Notes: generated from the sequence alone by a model not told the origin. Counted from the first letter of the stretch, positions 6,990-15,265 are shown. The stretch: 19,655 bases of DNA from Brevundimonas sp. UBA7664 (GCF_002483305.1 NZ_DLHQ01000057.1:1-19655), one strand, 5' to 3'. Made by a program: numbers and translations.

Positions 6990-7984
6990 GGCTGGACCTC
7001 GCGCAGGCTGCGCAGGCGCTGCAGTTCACGCTCGGCCGTCGCAGCCGCGGCGGTGTCTCCCTTGGCGCGCGCCTCGTTCAGCTGCTGGTCGGCGATCATT
7101 TCGCGGATCGGGTTCAGGTAGCCGTCGTCGGCGGCGTTGAAGCGCGAATACTCCAGCCCTGCCAGAACCTGGCGCTGGCGCTCGGCCTCAGCCCCCTCGC
7201 CCTGGCCGTAGGTCAGGAAGAAGCTGCGGATCTTTTCCTTCAGCGCCGGATCCAGGTCTTCACGCACGAGAATGCCGCTCTCGGGGATCGGGGGCGACTG
7301 CCAGATTTCCTGAATCTGGGCGGCGACCTGGGGATTCTGCTTTCGCAGGAAGACGGTGTTGACCGTGTTCGAGGTCGCGACGTCCAGCACGCCAGAGGCG
7401 ACCGAGAAGGCGTTGGACTGGTGGTTGGCCGAACGGACGGTCTTGAAGCACTCGGCCGGGGCGATGTTCCGCGGGTTGAACAGGAAGGCCATGGGCGCGA
7501 GCGTGCCCGAGGTCGACTGGGCGTCGCCGATGCCGAAATCATAGCGTTTGCCGCAGGCCAGGACCTGCTCAAGCGTGATGCCCGATCCGGCGCGGACGAT
7601 CAGGGTCGAGCGGTAGCTGTCCAGACCTTCCTTGTTGACGGTGCGGGCGATGACCTCGGCGTCGGCGCGGTCGATGGCCTCCACCGCCGGCTTGGCCGAG
7701 AACCAGGCGACCTGGGTCTGGTTGCCGCGCATGGCTTCGACCAGCACGGTGTAGTTCGAGCCGAAATAGGGCTTCACCGGCACGCCGATGGCCTTCGACA
7801 TGTCGTCGAGCAGGGGCTGCCACAGCGGCCCGGCGGACGCCTGGCCCTCGGCCGACAGGATCGAGAAGGTGATTTCGGTCGGCGCGCCGCCGGCCTTGGT
7901 GTCGTCGCCGCCGCCGCACGAGGCGACGCCCAGGACGAGCGCGGCGGCGAGAGCCAGACGGCGGGTGAACAGGGGCAGGGTCAT
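6986..7984 (-). CDS. phnD: Phosphonate-family ABC transporter substrate-binding lipoprotein PhnD
   Basis: This 332-residue protein begins with a lipoprotein signal (lipobox VASC, lipidated C23), so it is probably membrane-anchored. The body matches E. coli PhnD closely. SNYTVLVEAMRGN contains the conserved Tyr (Y78), QVAWFSAKPAVEAIDRA follows, Y124 matches the second ligand Tyr, and STSG (157-160) is the phosphonate-binding loop. H188 is also conserved. The two acidic residues that hold the ammonium group of 2-aminoethylphosphonate in E. coli PhnD (E177, D205) are replaced by V208 and S236, so the ligand may be methylphosphonate, phosphite or another compound. The last 40 residues are helical and charged. 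Its ATG overlaps the phnC stop (ATGA). Confidence 0.94.
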   Translation of the reverse strand: MTLPLFTRRLALAAALVLGVASCGGGDDTKAGGAPTEITFSILSAEGQASAGPLWQPLLDDMSKAIGVPVKPYFGSNYTVLVEAMRGNQTQVAWFSAKPAVEAIDRADAEVIARTVNKEGLDSYRSTLIVRAGSGITLEQVLACGKRYDFGIGDAQSTSGTLAPMAFLFNPRNIAPAECFKTVRSANHQSNAFSVASGVLDVATSNTVNTVFLRKQNPQVAAQIQEIWQSPPIPESGILVREDLDPALKEKIRSFFLTYGQGEGAEAERQRQVLAGLEYSRFNAADDGYLNPIREMIADQQLNEARAKGDTAAAATAERELQRLRSLREVQP

Positions 7985-8778
7985 GCCTTGGTTTCCCAGA
8001 ACGCGTCCTCGAACTCGGGACCGTAGATGTCGATCAGTTGCTTCGTGTCCAAGCCTGTCGCCGGGCCGTCATAGACGATCTGGCCGGCCTTCAGGGCGAT
8101 GACGCGATCGCAGTAGCGGATGGCGTAGTCGACCTGGTGCAGGGTGACGATGACGCCGAAGCCGTCGCGCTTGTTGAGCTCGACCAGCAATTCCATGACC
8201 TTGCGGGCCGAGACGGGATCGAGCGAGGCGACGGGTTCGTCGGCGAGGATGGCCTGGGCGCCCTGGACCATGGCGCGGGCGATGGCGCCGCGCTGTTGCT
8301 GGCCGCCGGACAGGGTGTTGGCGCGCTGCGCGGCGTAGTCGGAGACGCCCACGCGATGCAGGGCCGCCATGGCGCGCTGCTTGTCGGCCGCGGGCCAGAG
8401 GCCGAGCATGCCCTTCCAGCCGGGAATGCGGCCAAGCGCGCCCAGCATGACATTGGAGAACAGCGACAGCCGGCCAACCAGGTTGAACTGCTGGAAGATC
8501 ATGCCGAGCTTCTGGCGCGCCGCGCGGGTGGCCCCAGTGGTGCGGCCGTTCTTCTGCACGACCTCGCCGAAGACGCTGATCGTCCCCTTGCCGGGGTCGA
8601 TGCTCTGGAGGCCGGTGATCGAGCGCAGGAGCGTCGACTTGCCCGACCCCGAGGGGCCGATGAGGGCGACCATTTCTCCGGCCGCGACCTCGACGGACAC
8701 GCCGTTCAGGGCCTTTCGGGCACCGAAAGTCTTGGACACGTCCCTGACGGACGCGACGGCGGCGGCGGGTGAGGTCAT
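7981..8778 (-). CDS. phnC: Phosphonate-type ABC transporter ATP-binding protein PhnC
   Basis: This 265-residue ATPase energises PhnE. Visible motifs are Walker A GPSGSGKST (41-49), Q-loop MIFQQFNLV (about 93-101), signature LSGGQQQR (156-163), Walker B ILADEPVASLDP (177-188) and the switch His in TLHQVD (H214). The ABC signature continues GAIARA where VAIARA is usual. The frame stays open upstream, with an ATG at 8814 and a TTG at 8838. ATG at 8778 is preferred because MTSPAAAVASVRDVSKTFG places the first strand at the usual distance. None of these starts has a strong ribosome-binding site. It is the first gene of the minus-strand phnCDE operon, with a Pho-box-like element about 240 bp upstream. 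Confidence 0.95.
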   Translation of the reverse strand: MTSPAAAVASVRDVSKTFGARKALNGVSVEVAAGEMVALIGPSGSGKSTLLRSITGLQSIDPGKGTISVFGEVVQKNGRTTGATRAARQKLGMIFQQFNLVGRLSLFSNVMLGALGRIPGWKGMLGLWPAADKQRAMAALHRVGVSDYAAQRANTLSGGQQQRGAIARAMVQGAQAILADEPVASLDPVSARKVMELLVELNKRDGFGVIVTLHQVDYAIRYCDRVIALKAGQIVYDGPATGLDTKQLIDIYGPEFEDAFWETKA

Positions 8779-9010
8779 GGACACGCTGGAAGCGGTTGCA
8801 AGGGCGCGCCGCATCGCCCGATCGGGCTTGCGAGGCAAGTCTTAATGGCACGTCCGCGGCGATTTCGTCCAGCGCGACGGCAGGGGGCTGTCCCGCGGGG
8901 ACTGGCGCGACCTGCACAAGCAGGCCTGTTCGGTCCGCGGCGCCGCCGGGACTCGATCCGGGGGCTGACAGATCCCCGGCCAAACCCAGAGTCCGCCTAG
9001 AAAAAACCGC

Positions 9011-9039
9011 TTTACATGACAGGCCCGTGACCCTACATC
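9011..9039 (+). promoter_or_regulatory. Candidate sigma-70 promoter of the ornithine decarboxylase gene
   Basis: TTTACA (9011-9016) differs from TTGACA at one position and stands 17 bp before TACATC (9034-9039), a weaker minus-10. Transcription would start near 9046, giving a leader of about 75 nt. The Pho-box-like repeats on the opposite strand (9016-9033) fill the spacer between the two elements. Confidence 0.4.
9016..9033 (-). promoter_or_regulatory. Candidate Pho box upstream of phnC
   Basis: Read on the minus strand, two 7-bp units separated by 4 bp occur: GGGTCAC, GGGC, CTGTCAT. The second matches the PhoB half-site CTGTCAT at all seven positions and the first at four (GTCA core). The 11-bp period is the PhoB spacing. 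A run of T followed by CTAG lies 10-18 bp downstream, where a minus-10 element would be expected. Its place upstream of phnCDE fits phosphate-starvation control, which is known for such transporters. It lies about 240 bp from the phnC ATG, which implies a long leader. Confidence 0.55.
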
Positions 9040-9120
9040 GCGGCTTCCGGCGGACCCCGTGGTCTATACGTTGCGCTGCTAACGCCGGCTGGGTTTAACA
9101 ATTACAGGGGTTTACGTGAA

Positions 9121-10386
9121 TTGCGCACGTATCCATTTCCCCTGGACCTGGTCCGCGAGCGGTCCCCTGAACGTCCCGTCGCCCTCGTGCGACCGCGTTC
9201 GGTTTCCGTAGCGGCGCGCTGGTTCCAGGACAATCTGAACGCCGACGTCTTCTATGCGGTGAAGGCCAATCCCTCGCGGTGGGTCATCGAGACCCTCGTG
9301 GAGGCTGGAGTCACCGGCTTTGACGTCGCCTCGCTCGCCGAGATCGAACTGGTCCGTTCGGTCAGCGCCGACGCGCGCCTGGCCTTCATGCACCCGGTCA
9401 AGAGCCGCGGCGCGATCACCAAGGCCTATTTCGAGCATGGCGTCCGCACCTTCTCGCTGGACAGCCATGACGAGCTGGCCAAGATCATCGACGCCACCGG
9501 CAACGCGACCGACCTGAACCTGCTGGTCCGGATGACGGTGTCGGCGGACGGCGCGGCCTATTCCCTGTCGGGCAAGTTCGGCGTCTCGCCGGATCATGCC
9601 CCGTCCCTGCTGCTGGCCACCCGCCAGGCGGTCAAGGACGGGCTGATGGGGGTCTGCTTCCATGTCGGGTCCCAGTGCATGCGCCCGTCCGCCTATGAGG
9701 CCGCCATGGCCCAGGTCGGCCGCGCCATCACCCGCGCGGGCGTGTTCGTGGACATCGTCGATGTCGGCGGCGGCTTCCCCTCGGTCTATCCGGGCATGGT
9801 CCCGCCGGACATGCAGGAATACGCCGACGCCATCCATCGCGGCTTCAACGAGATGCCGGTGTCGGAAACGACCGAGCTGTGGTGCGAGCCCGGCCGGGCG
9901 CTGGTCGCCGAGTCGTCGTCGGTGCTGTGCCGGGTCGATCTGCGCAAGGGCGACGCCCTGTATCTGAACGACGGGTCCTATGGCTCGCTGTTCGACGCGA
10001 CGCATTCGCGCTGGCCCTTCCCGACCAAGCTGGTCCGGGACGGCGCGAGCGCGAATGAGCTGAAGCCGTTCCGCTTCTACGGCCCGACCTGCGACTCCAT
10101 CGACCACATGCCGGGACCGTTCTGGCTGCCGGCTGATGTGCGGGAAGGCGACTTCATCGAGATCGGCATGCTGGGCGCCTATGGCGTGGCCATGTCGACC
10201 GGCTTCAACGGCTACGGCGAACACGACATCGCCGGCGTCGAGGATGCTCCGATGGCTTCGCTCTACGGCCTGGCGCCGCGGTCCATTCCGACCGTGCGCA
10301 CCACGGCGGAAGAAGCCGCGCGCAAGGTGGTTCGCCTGTCGCGTCCGAAGGGCAAGGCCGGCCAGCGGAAGAAGTCGCGGCGCTAA
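9121..10386 (+). CDS. Fold-III PLP-dependent ornithine (or lysine/ornithine) decarboxylase
   Basis: This 421-residue enzyme belongs to the alanine-racemase-fold decarboxylases and makes putrescine from ornithine in the cytosol. K48 in YAVKAN forms the Schiff base with PLP. HVGSQ (H181), the phosphate-binding DVGGGFP (about 214-220) and CEPGRALVAES (about 255-265) follow. GPTCDSID with C324 is the catalytic Cys contributed across the dimer interface. CDSxD is the ornithine-type signature, although some relatives also accept lysine. The C-terminus carries a basic tail (PKGKAGQRKKSRR) beyond the usual fold. The start is TTG at 9121, 10 bp after AGGGG; no better in-frame start exists. An intrinsic terminator separates it from the downstream deoxyhypusine-synthase-like gene. 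Confidence 0.93.
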   Translation: MRTYPFPLDLVRERSPERPVALVRPRSVSVAARWFQDNLNADVFYAVKANPSRWVIETLVEAGVTGFDVASLAEIELVRSVSADARLAFMHPVKSRGAITKAYFEHGVRTFSLDSHDELAKIIDATGNATDLNLLVRMTVSADGAAYSLSGKFGVSPDHAPSLLLATRQAVKDGLMGVCFHVGSQCMRPSAYEAAMAQVGRAITRAGVFVDIVDVGGGFPSVYPGMVPPDMQEYADAIHRGFNEMPVSETTELWCEPGRALVAESSSVLCRVDLRKGDALYLNDGSYGSLFDATHSRWPFPTKLVRDGASANELKPFRFYGPTCDSIDHMPGPFWLPADVREGDFIEIGMLGAYGVAMSTGFNGYGEHDIAGVEDAPMASLYGLAPRSIPTVRTTAEEAARKVVRLSRPKGKAGQRKKSRR

Positions 10387-10411
10387 ACCGTCGCTTTCGC
10401 GTTGTACTCAG

Positions 10412-10449
10412 CAGCGGCCCGTCGCTCCGTCCGGGCCGCTGTTTCTTTT
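10412..10449 (+). terminator. Intrinsic terminator or attenuator between the decarboxylase and deoxyhypusine-synthase-like genes
   Basis: CAGCGGCCC (10412-10420) pairs perfectly with GGGCCGCTG (10433-10441) over a 12-nt loop. It is followed by TTTCTTTT (10442-10449). It lies 26 bp after the decarboxylase stop and 37 bp before the next start, so the downstream gene is transcribed either by read-through or from its own weak promoter. Confidence 0.8.
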
Positions 10450-10469
10450 GACGACGGGCGCTCAAACCA

Positions 10470-10482
10470 AAGGGAAACCCTT
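10470..10482 (+). promoter_or_regulatory. Ribosome-binding site hairpin before the deoxyhypusine-synthase-like gene
   Basis: AAGGG (10470-10474) is the only Shine-Dalgarno-like sequence before the ATG at 10486. It can pair with CCCTT (10478-10482) over an AAA loop, hiding the site in a short hairpin 3 bp from the start codon. The pairing is visible in the sequence. A control function, for example by polyamines, is speculation. Confidence 0.35.
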
Positions 10483-10485
10483 GCA

Positions 10486-11538
10486 ATGAACGCTCCCGTT
10501 CAGACCAACCAGAAGGCCCAGCTGCTCCAGAACACGGTGGAGCACGTCGACATCACCTCGTTCGACGCCCGTCCGATCATCGACAGCATGCGCAAGATGT
10601 CGTTCTCGAGCCGCGACACGGCCCGGGCGGCTGACATCTTCAACATGGCCATCGAGGACAAGGACTGCTCGCCGTGGCTGATCCTCGCCGGTTCGACCTC
10701 GGCCGGCGGCTGCATGCATGTGTACCGCGACATGGTGAAGTTCGGCATGATCGACGCCGTGGTCGCCACCGGCGCCTCGATCGTCGACATGGATTTCTTC
10801 GAGGCCCTGGGCTTCAAACACTACCAGGCCGCCGGCGAGGTGGACGACAACGTCCTGCGCGACAACTACATCGACCGGATCTACGACACCTATATCGACG
10901 AGGAAGAGCTCCAGGCCTGCGATCACACCATCCTGGAGATCTGCAACCAGCTGGAGCCGCGCGGCTATTCCTCGCGCGAGTTCATCTGGGAGATGGGCAA
11001 ATGGCTGTCGGAAGGCAATGCGAAGAAGCCCGGCTCGCTGATCCAGACCGCCTATGAAGAGGGCGTGCCGATCTTCTGCCCGGCCTTCGTCGACAGCTCG
11101 GCCGGCTTCGGCCTGGTCAAGCACCAGAAGGAGCGGATGGCCGAGGGCAAGCCGTATCTGATGATCGACGCGGTCGCCGACTTCCGCGAACTGACCGACA
11201 TCAAGATCGCCGCGGGCGTCACCGGCCTGTTCATGGTCGGCGGCGGCGTGCCCAAGAACTTCGCCCAGGACACCGTCGTCTGCGCCGAGATCCTCGGCGT
11301 CGAGGCCGAGATGCACCGCTATGCGGTCCAGATCACGGTCGCCGACGTGCGCGACGGCGCCTGCTCGTCCTCGACGCTCAAGGAAGCCGCCTCGTGGGGC
11401 AAGGTGCAGACCACCCACGAGCAGATGGTCTTCGCCGAAGCCACCACGGTGGTGCCGCTGATCGGCTCGGACGCCTATCACCGCGGGTCGTGGAAGAACC
11501 GCGACAAGCGCCGCTGGAACAAGCTGTTCGGGAAGTAA
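10486..11538 (+). CDS. Deoxyhypusine synthase-like protein, probable polyamine (homospermidine-type) synthase
   Basis: This 350-residue protein has the deoxyhypusine synthase fold, with NAD-binding elements GSTSAGGCMHVYRDMV (about 69-84), PIFCPAFVDSSAGFG (195-209) and GLFMVGGGVPKN (247-258). K306 in ASWGK aligns with the human catalytic K329; W304 and E300 match W327 and E323, and D203 matches D238. Human residues that hold spermidine are replaced: D243 by F208, H288 by N258 and D316 by C293. Bacteria lack eIF5A, the deoxyhypusine acceptor, so another aminobutyl acceptor is expected. Some members of this family are known to make sym-homospermidine from putrescine. It lies next to a putrescine-forming decarboxylase, which fits that role. 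The exact product is inferred. The start is ATG at 10486; a strong terminator follows. Confidence 0.9.
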   Translation: MNAPVQTNQKAQLLQNTVEHVDITSFDARPIIDSMRKMSFSSRDTARAADIFNMAIEDKDCSPWLILAGSTSAGGCMHVYRDMVKFGMIDAVVATGASIVDMDFFEALGFKHYQAAGEVDDNVLRDNYIDRIYDTYIDEEELQACDHTILEICNQLEPRGYSSREFIWEMGKWLSEGNAKKPGSLIQTAYEEGVPIFCPAFVDSSAGFGLVKHQKERMAEGKPYLMIDAVADFRELTDIKIAAGVTGLFMVGGGVPKNFAQDTVVCAEILGVEAEMHRYAVQITVADVRDGACSSSTLKEAASWGKVQTTHEQMVFAEATTVVPLIGSDAYHRGSWKNRDKRRWNKLFGK

Positions 11539-11562
11539 ATCGCCCGACGGTGCAGCAATCGG

Positions 11563-11591
11563 AGGGCCGGGATCGTGATCCCGGCCCTTTT
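11563..11591 (+). terminator. Intrinsic terminator after the deoxyhypusine-synthase-like gene
   Basis: GGGCCGGGATC (11564-11574) and GATCCCGGCCC (11577-11587) are exact complements, with TTTT (11588-11591) after the stem. It starts 25 bp beyond the stop at 11538. The innermost pairs probably open to give a loop of six bases. Confidence 0.92.
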
Positions 11592-11646
11592 CGTATGCGG
11601 AACCCTGACCGGCGCGAGTCGCTATGTGTGGCGAAGGAGCCTCCCC

Positions 11647-11997
11647 ATGACCGACCCGCACAAGACCGCCGACGCCCGCGAGGCCGAGGACATGGGCGAG
11701 AAGCCCGATCTGGGCCGCACCCCTGACGCCCTGACCGAGGCCCTGACCGGCAGCGGCATGGGGTCGGACACGCGCGCGGGGACCTTGCAGGGCGGCTCCG
11801 CCTCCGGATCCGAGATCGATCCCGACCAGGAAGCCATAGACGCCATGCTGGCCAGCGAGGGCATGGCGATGGCCGATCCGCAACCGCCTGCCCCGGCCGA
11901 CCCCAATCCGGTCAAGAACACCGGCGAGGACGCGACCGGCGCCGACGGCGAAGCCGTCGACGGCGGGGGCGGCGAGGCGGACGCCGCGACCGGCTGA
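11647..11997 (+). CDS. Small acidic disordered hypothetical protein
   Basis: This 116-residue protein starts MTDPHKTADAREAEDMGEKP and is rich in Asp, Glu, Ala, Gly and Pro, with no Cys, no signal peptide and no membrane segment. It is probably soluble and largely disordered, with one possible short helix at about residues 58-76 (DPDQEAIDAMLASEGMAMA). I do not recognise a family. The call as a real gene rests on an ideal ribosome-binding site, GAAGGAG at 11633-11639, 7 bp before the ATG, and on codon positions typical of the genome. It lies between the terminator at 11563-11591 and the lipoprotein gene, so it may be a single-gene unit. An upstream in-frame ATG at 11575 falls inside the terminator and is rejected. 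Confidence 0.7.
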   Translation: MTDPHKTADAREAEDMGEKPDLGRTPDALTEALTGSGMGSDTRAGTLQGGSASGSEIDPDQEAIDAMLASEGMAMADPQPPAPADPNPVKNTGEDATGADGEAVDGGGGEADAATG

Positions 11998-12106
11998 CGG
12001 CTGCGTCATTCGCGCCGCGGCGAAGGCGCGAACCCGCCTTGCCGCCGCCGCAGGCTTCCGCCACGGTGGAGCCGCTCAGAGACAGTCTTCTTAAGGACGA
12101 TACGGG

Positions 12107-12595
12107 ATGAAGCGCACCCTCGCGGCCACCGCACTGATGGCGACCCTGGCCATGGCCGGTTGCAGCCAGGCCCCCGCGGATGAAGCCCCGGCCGCCGCCG
12201 CCGAAGCCGCTCCGGCTGCCGACGCCGCCGCCCCGACTGCGGCGCCTGCGACAGCCGCAGGCGCTGCAACCCCGGCGGCCCCCGGCGCCCCCGCTTTCGC
12301 CGTCGTCTATCCCGGCGGCGCGGCCCAGGGACCCGCCACCGTCGCACGCGGCCCGGACGGGCCCGGCGGGATCCTCAGCTTCACCACTGACGCCACGCCC
12401 GACGCCGTGGTCGACTTTTACCGCCAGCGCGCCGAGGCGGCCGGCCTGGCCTCGGTCATGGCCATGAACACCGGCGACGCCCGCGCCTACGGCGCCGCCG
12501 CCAGCGACGGCAGCGGCAAGCTGTTGCGCGTGGTCGCCACGCCGGTCGCGGACGGCCCGACCAACGTGCAACTGGACTGGACCGCCGGCCGGTGA
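12107..12595 (+). CDS. Putative lipoprotein of unknown function
   Basis: This 162-residue protein has a lipoprotein signal, MKRTLAATALMATLAMAGC, with C19 as the lipidated residue. An Ala/Pro/Thr linker of about 45 residues follows, low in complexity and probably spanning the periplasm. The C-terminal domain (about 65-162) is a small alpha/beta domain that includes LSFTTDATPDAVVDFYRQRAEAAGL. Similar lipoproteins occur in alphaproteobacteria without known function. The gene overlaps the next one by 4 bp (GTGA at 12592-12595), which suggests that the two proteins are made together and perhaps act together at the envelope. AAGGA about 12 bp before the ATG serves as ribosome-binding site. Confidence 0.82.
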   Translation: MKRTLAATALMATLAMAGCSQAPADEAPAAAAEAAPAADAAAPTAAPATAAGAATPAAPGAPAFAVVYPGGAAQGPATVARGPDGPGGILSFTTDATPDAVVDFYRQRAEAAGLASVMAMNTGDARAYGAAASDGSGKLLRVVATPVADGPTNVQLDWTAGR

Positions 12596-13358
12596 AAACC
12601 GCCGGTGCCGTGGCCGCCTGCCTCCTGGCGGGCGGTTGCGCCGCGGCGAGCGCCCTGGCCGTCGCCCCGCCGGTAGAAGGTTATCTGGACGCGCAGGCCG
12701 TCCAGACCGCCACCGCGGGCTTCACCCCCTATCCTGTGCATCCTGACGCCGAACAGGCGGTGTTCGATCTGGCCGCGCCGGGCTCGGATCGCTGGTGGCT
12801 GGCCATCGCCCAGGCCGAATTGCGGCCGCCCGAGGCCGCCCAGCATTTCGACTGCGTCCTCGGGACCCGGCTGGCGCAGCGCCCGCGCCCGGCCCTGATG
12901 CGGCTGATGAACCGGCTATTGACGGACTCACTCCGCGTCACCGCCATTCTGGCCGAACGAGAACCGCGCCGGCGCCCCGTCGCTGAGCGGCCCGATCTTC
13001 AGCCCTGCGTGCGGATCGACGCAGTGACGCGCAACAGCCCCTCCTGGCCCGCGAGCGGCGCAGTCGCCGGATCGGCCTATGGCGAGATGTTCGCGGCCCT
13101 GGCGCCTGACCGGACGGACGCGGCGCGGACGCGTGGGCTCGACATCGGCCTCAGCCGGGCCCTGTGCCGGGTGAACTGGCATGCCGACGTCACCGACGGC
13201 TTTCAGATCGGGCGGACCGTCTACGAACGCGCCGCCGCGACCCCCGAATTCGGCGCCGATCTCGAGGCCGCGCGGGTCGAGGTCGCCGCCGCCCGTGCCG
13301 AAGGCCTAACCAACCCCGCCTGCGCGGCGGAGCGGCGAGCCCTGAGGCGAACGGGGTA

Positions 13359-13362
<4 letters not shown>
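12592..13362 (+). CDS. Class A acid phosphatase (PAP2 superfamily) homologue lacking catalytic residues
   Basis: This 256-residue exported protein has a short signal sequence (LLAGGC around C16, a possible lipobox). Its C-terminal half aligns clearly with PhoN-type class A acid phosphatases: RGLDIGLSRALCRVNWHADVTDG matches their RGYELGQSRVICGYHWQSDVD, and the following ATPEFGADLEAARVE also fits. The three catalytic motifs are damaged. The Lys of KX6RP is absent (AEREPRRRP, 121-129), PSGH reads PASGA (153-157), and the nucleophile His of SRX5HX3D is N195, although S188, R189 and D199 remain. It is therefore probably a pseudophosphatase with a binding or structural role. The GTG start overlaps the upstream lipoprotein gene (GTGA). 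Its TAG overlaps the aguB TAG on the other strand. Confidence 0.82.
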
Positions 13363-14227
<865 letters not shown>

Positions 14228-14228
<1 letters not shown>

Positions 14229-15229
14229 CAGGCGGGCTCCTGCTGGGAGATGCAGTGAAAGGATCCGCCGCCCGACAGGATGGCGATCGACGGCAACGGA
14301 ATGATCTCACGGTCCGGGAAGACGGTCTGCAGCCCCTGACAGACGAGGTCGGCGGCGCGGGCGTCGCCATAGGTCGGAACGATGACGGCCCCGTTGGCGA
14401 TGAGGAAATTCATATGGCTGGCGGGGATCGGCCGCTCGTCCTCATCGCCGATGAAGCCGGGCGACGGCAGGCGCAGCAGTTTGAGAGGCGCGCCGGTCGC
14501 GTCCGTCATCGCCGACAGCGCCTTGGCGATGGCGTCATAGACCTCGTCATTGGGATCCCCCCGGCCCCAGGCGATCGGGCAGGCGACCACGCCCGGCGCG
14601 ACGAACCGGGCGAGGTTGTCGACATGGCCGTCGGTGTGGTCGTTGAGCAGACCGTCGCCCAGCCACAGCACCTTGCGCGCGCCGAGCGACGCCGCCAGCG
14701 CGGCCTCGGCCTTCGTTTCGGTCCAGCCGGGGTTGCGGTTCGGGTTCAGCAGGCATTGCCGGGTGGTGACGATGGTCCCCTGCCCGTCATGATCCAGCGC
14801 CCCGCCCTCGAGGATGAAATCATGCCGGTCCAGCGGCGTGTCTGCGGCCTTGCCGATCTGGTCCGCGACCGTGTCGTCATGCTCGAGCTCGTATTTCCCG
14901 CCCCAGCCGTTGAAGCGGAAGGCCGCGGCCGTGGCCGAACCGGGGCCGAAGATCGGACCGGTGTCGCGCAGCCAGATGTCGCCGAAACGGCCGTCGATCA
15001 CCTCGACGTCCCCCACGCCGGCGAACCGCGCGCGGGCGTCGTCCAGGGCTTCCGGCTTGCCGACCAGCAGCCTCACCCGCTCGCGGCCCGGACCGGCCAG
15101 GGCGCGGACCAGGGCCTCGACCTCCGCCTGGGCCGGCTCGAGGTTATCCTCCCACAGTTCGCCGTGGCTGGGCCAGCCGACCCACATGGCGCGGTGCGGC
15201 GACCATTCGGCGGGGATGGGTGTGGTCAT
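14228..15229 (-). CDS. aguA: Agmatine deiminase
   Basis: This 333-residue enzyme of the guanidino-modifying (pentein) superfamily converts agmatine to N-carbamoylputrescine and ammonia. Expected catalytic residues are present: D89 in DIWLRDTGP, E141 in LEGGALD, H202 and D204 in DGHVDNLA, and nucleophile C326 in GGGSFHCISQQ. The N-terminus MTTPIPAEWSPHRAMWVGWPS is typical. Together with AguB it forms the bacterial route from agmatine to putrescine. The arginine decarboxylase needed to make agmatine is not in the window, so agmatine may come from elsewhere in the genome or from outside. A candidate promoter lies 37-65 bp upstream. Confidence 0.96.
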
Positions 15230-15265
15230 GGGCGGGTCGATCCTCGGCGGGAAGGGTAGCCGCGC

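Larger units (their letters stand above)
8779..9120. other. Divergent intergenic region between phnC and the ornithine decarboxylase gene
   Basis: I see no convincing gene in these 342 bp. The region has two parts. The phnC-proximal part (8779-8995) is very GC-rich. It holds a 12-bp palindrome GCCCGATCGGGC (8816-8827), the hairpin CCTGC-ACAA-GCAGG (8911-8924) and a CCGGGG/CCCCGG hairpin (8958-8979). A 10-bp direct repeat GTCCGCGGCG occurs at 8852-8861 and 8933-8942. The decarboxylase-proximal part (8996-9120) is more AT-rich and holds the promoter-like and Pho-box-like sequences listed separately. The GC-rich part could be a long structured leader of phnC. Confidence 0.6.

Noticed and set aside
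8779..8838. Longer phnC start at ATG 8814 or TTG 8838
   Set aside because: The extra residues (for example MRRALATASSVS) are not typical of PhnC, and neither start has a better ribosome-binding site than ATG 8778.
8965..8971. A further CTGTCAG half-site in the phnC leader
   Set aside because: No partner unit lies 11 bp away on either side, so it does not form a Pho box.
8850..8990. Possible tRNA or known riboswitch in the GC-rich phnC leader
   Set aside because: No cloverleaf, no GGTTC T-loop with matching acceptor stem, and no riboswitch core that I recognise. Only generic hairpins are visible.
12011..12030. Hairpin CGCGCC/GGCGCG after the small acidic protein gene
   Set aside because: The stem is only six pairs and no T-run follows on either strand, so it is not supported as a terminator. 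GC-rich sequence gives such pairings by chance.
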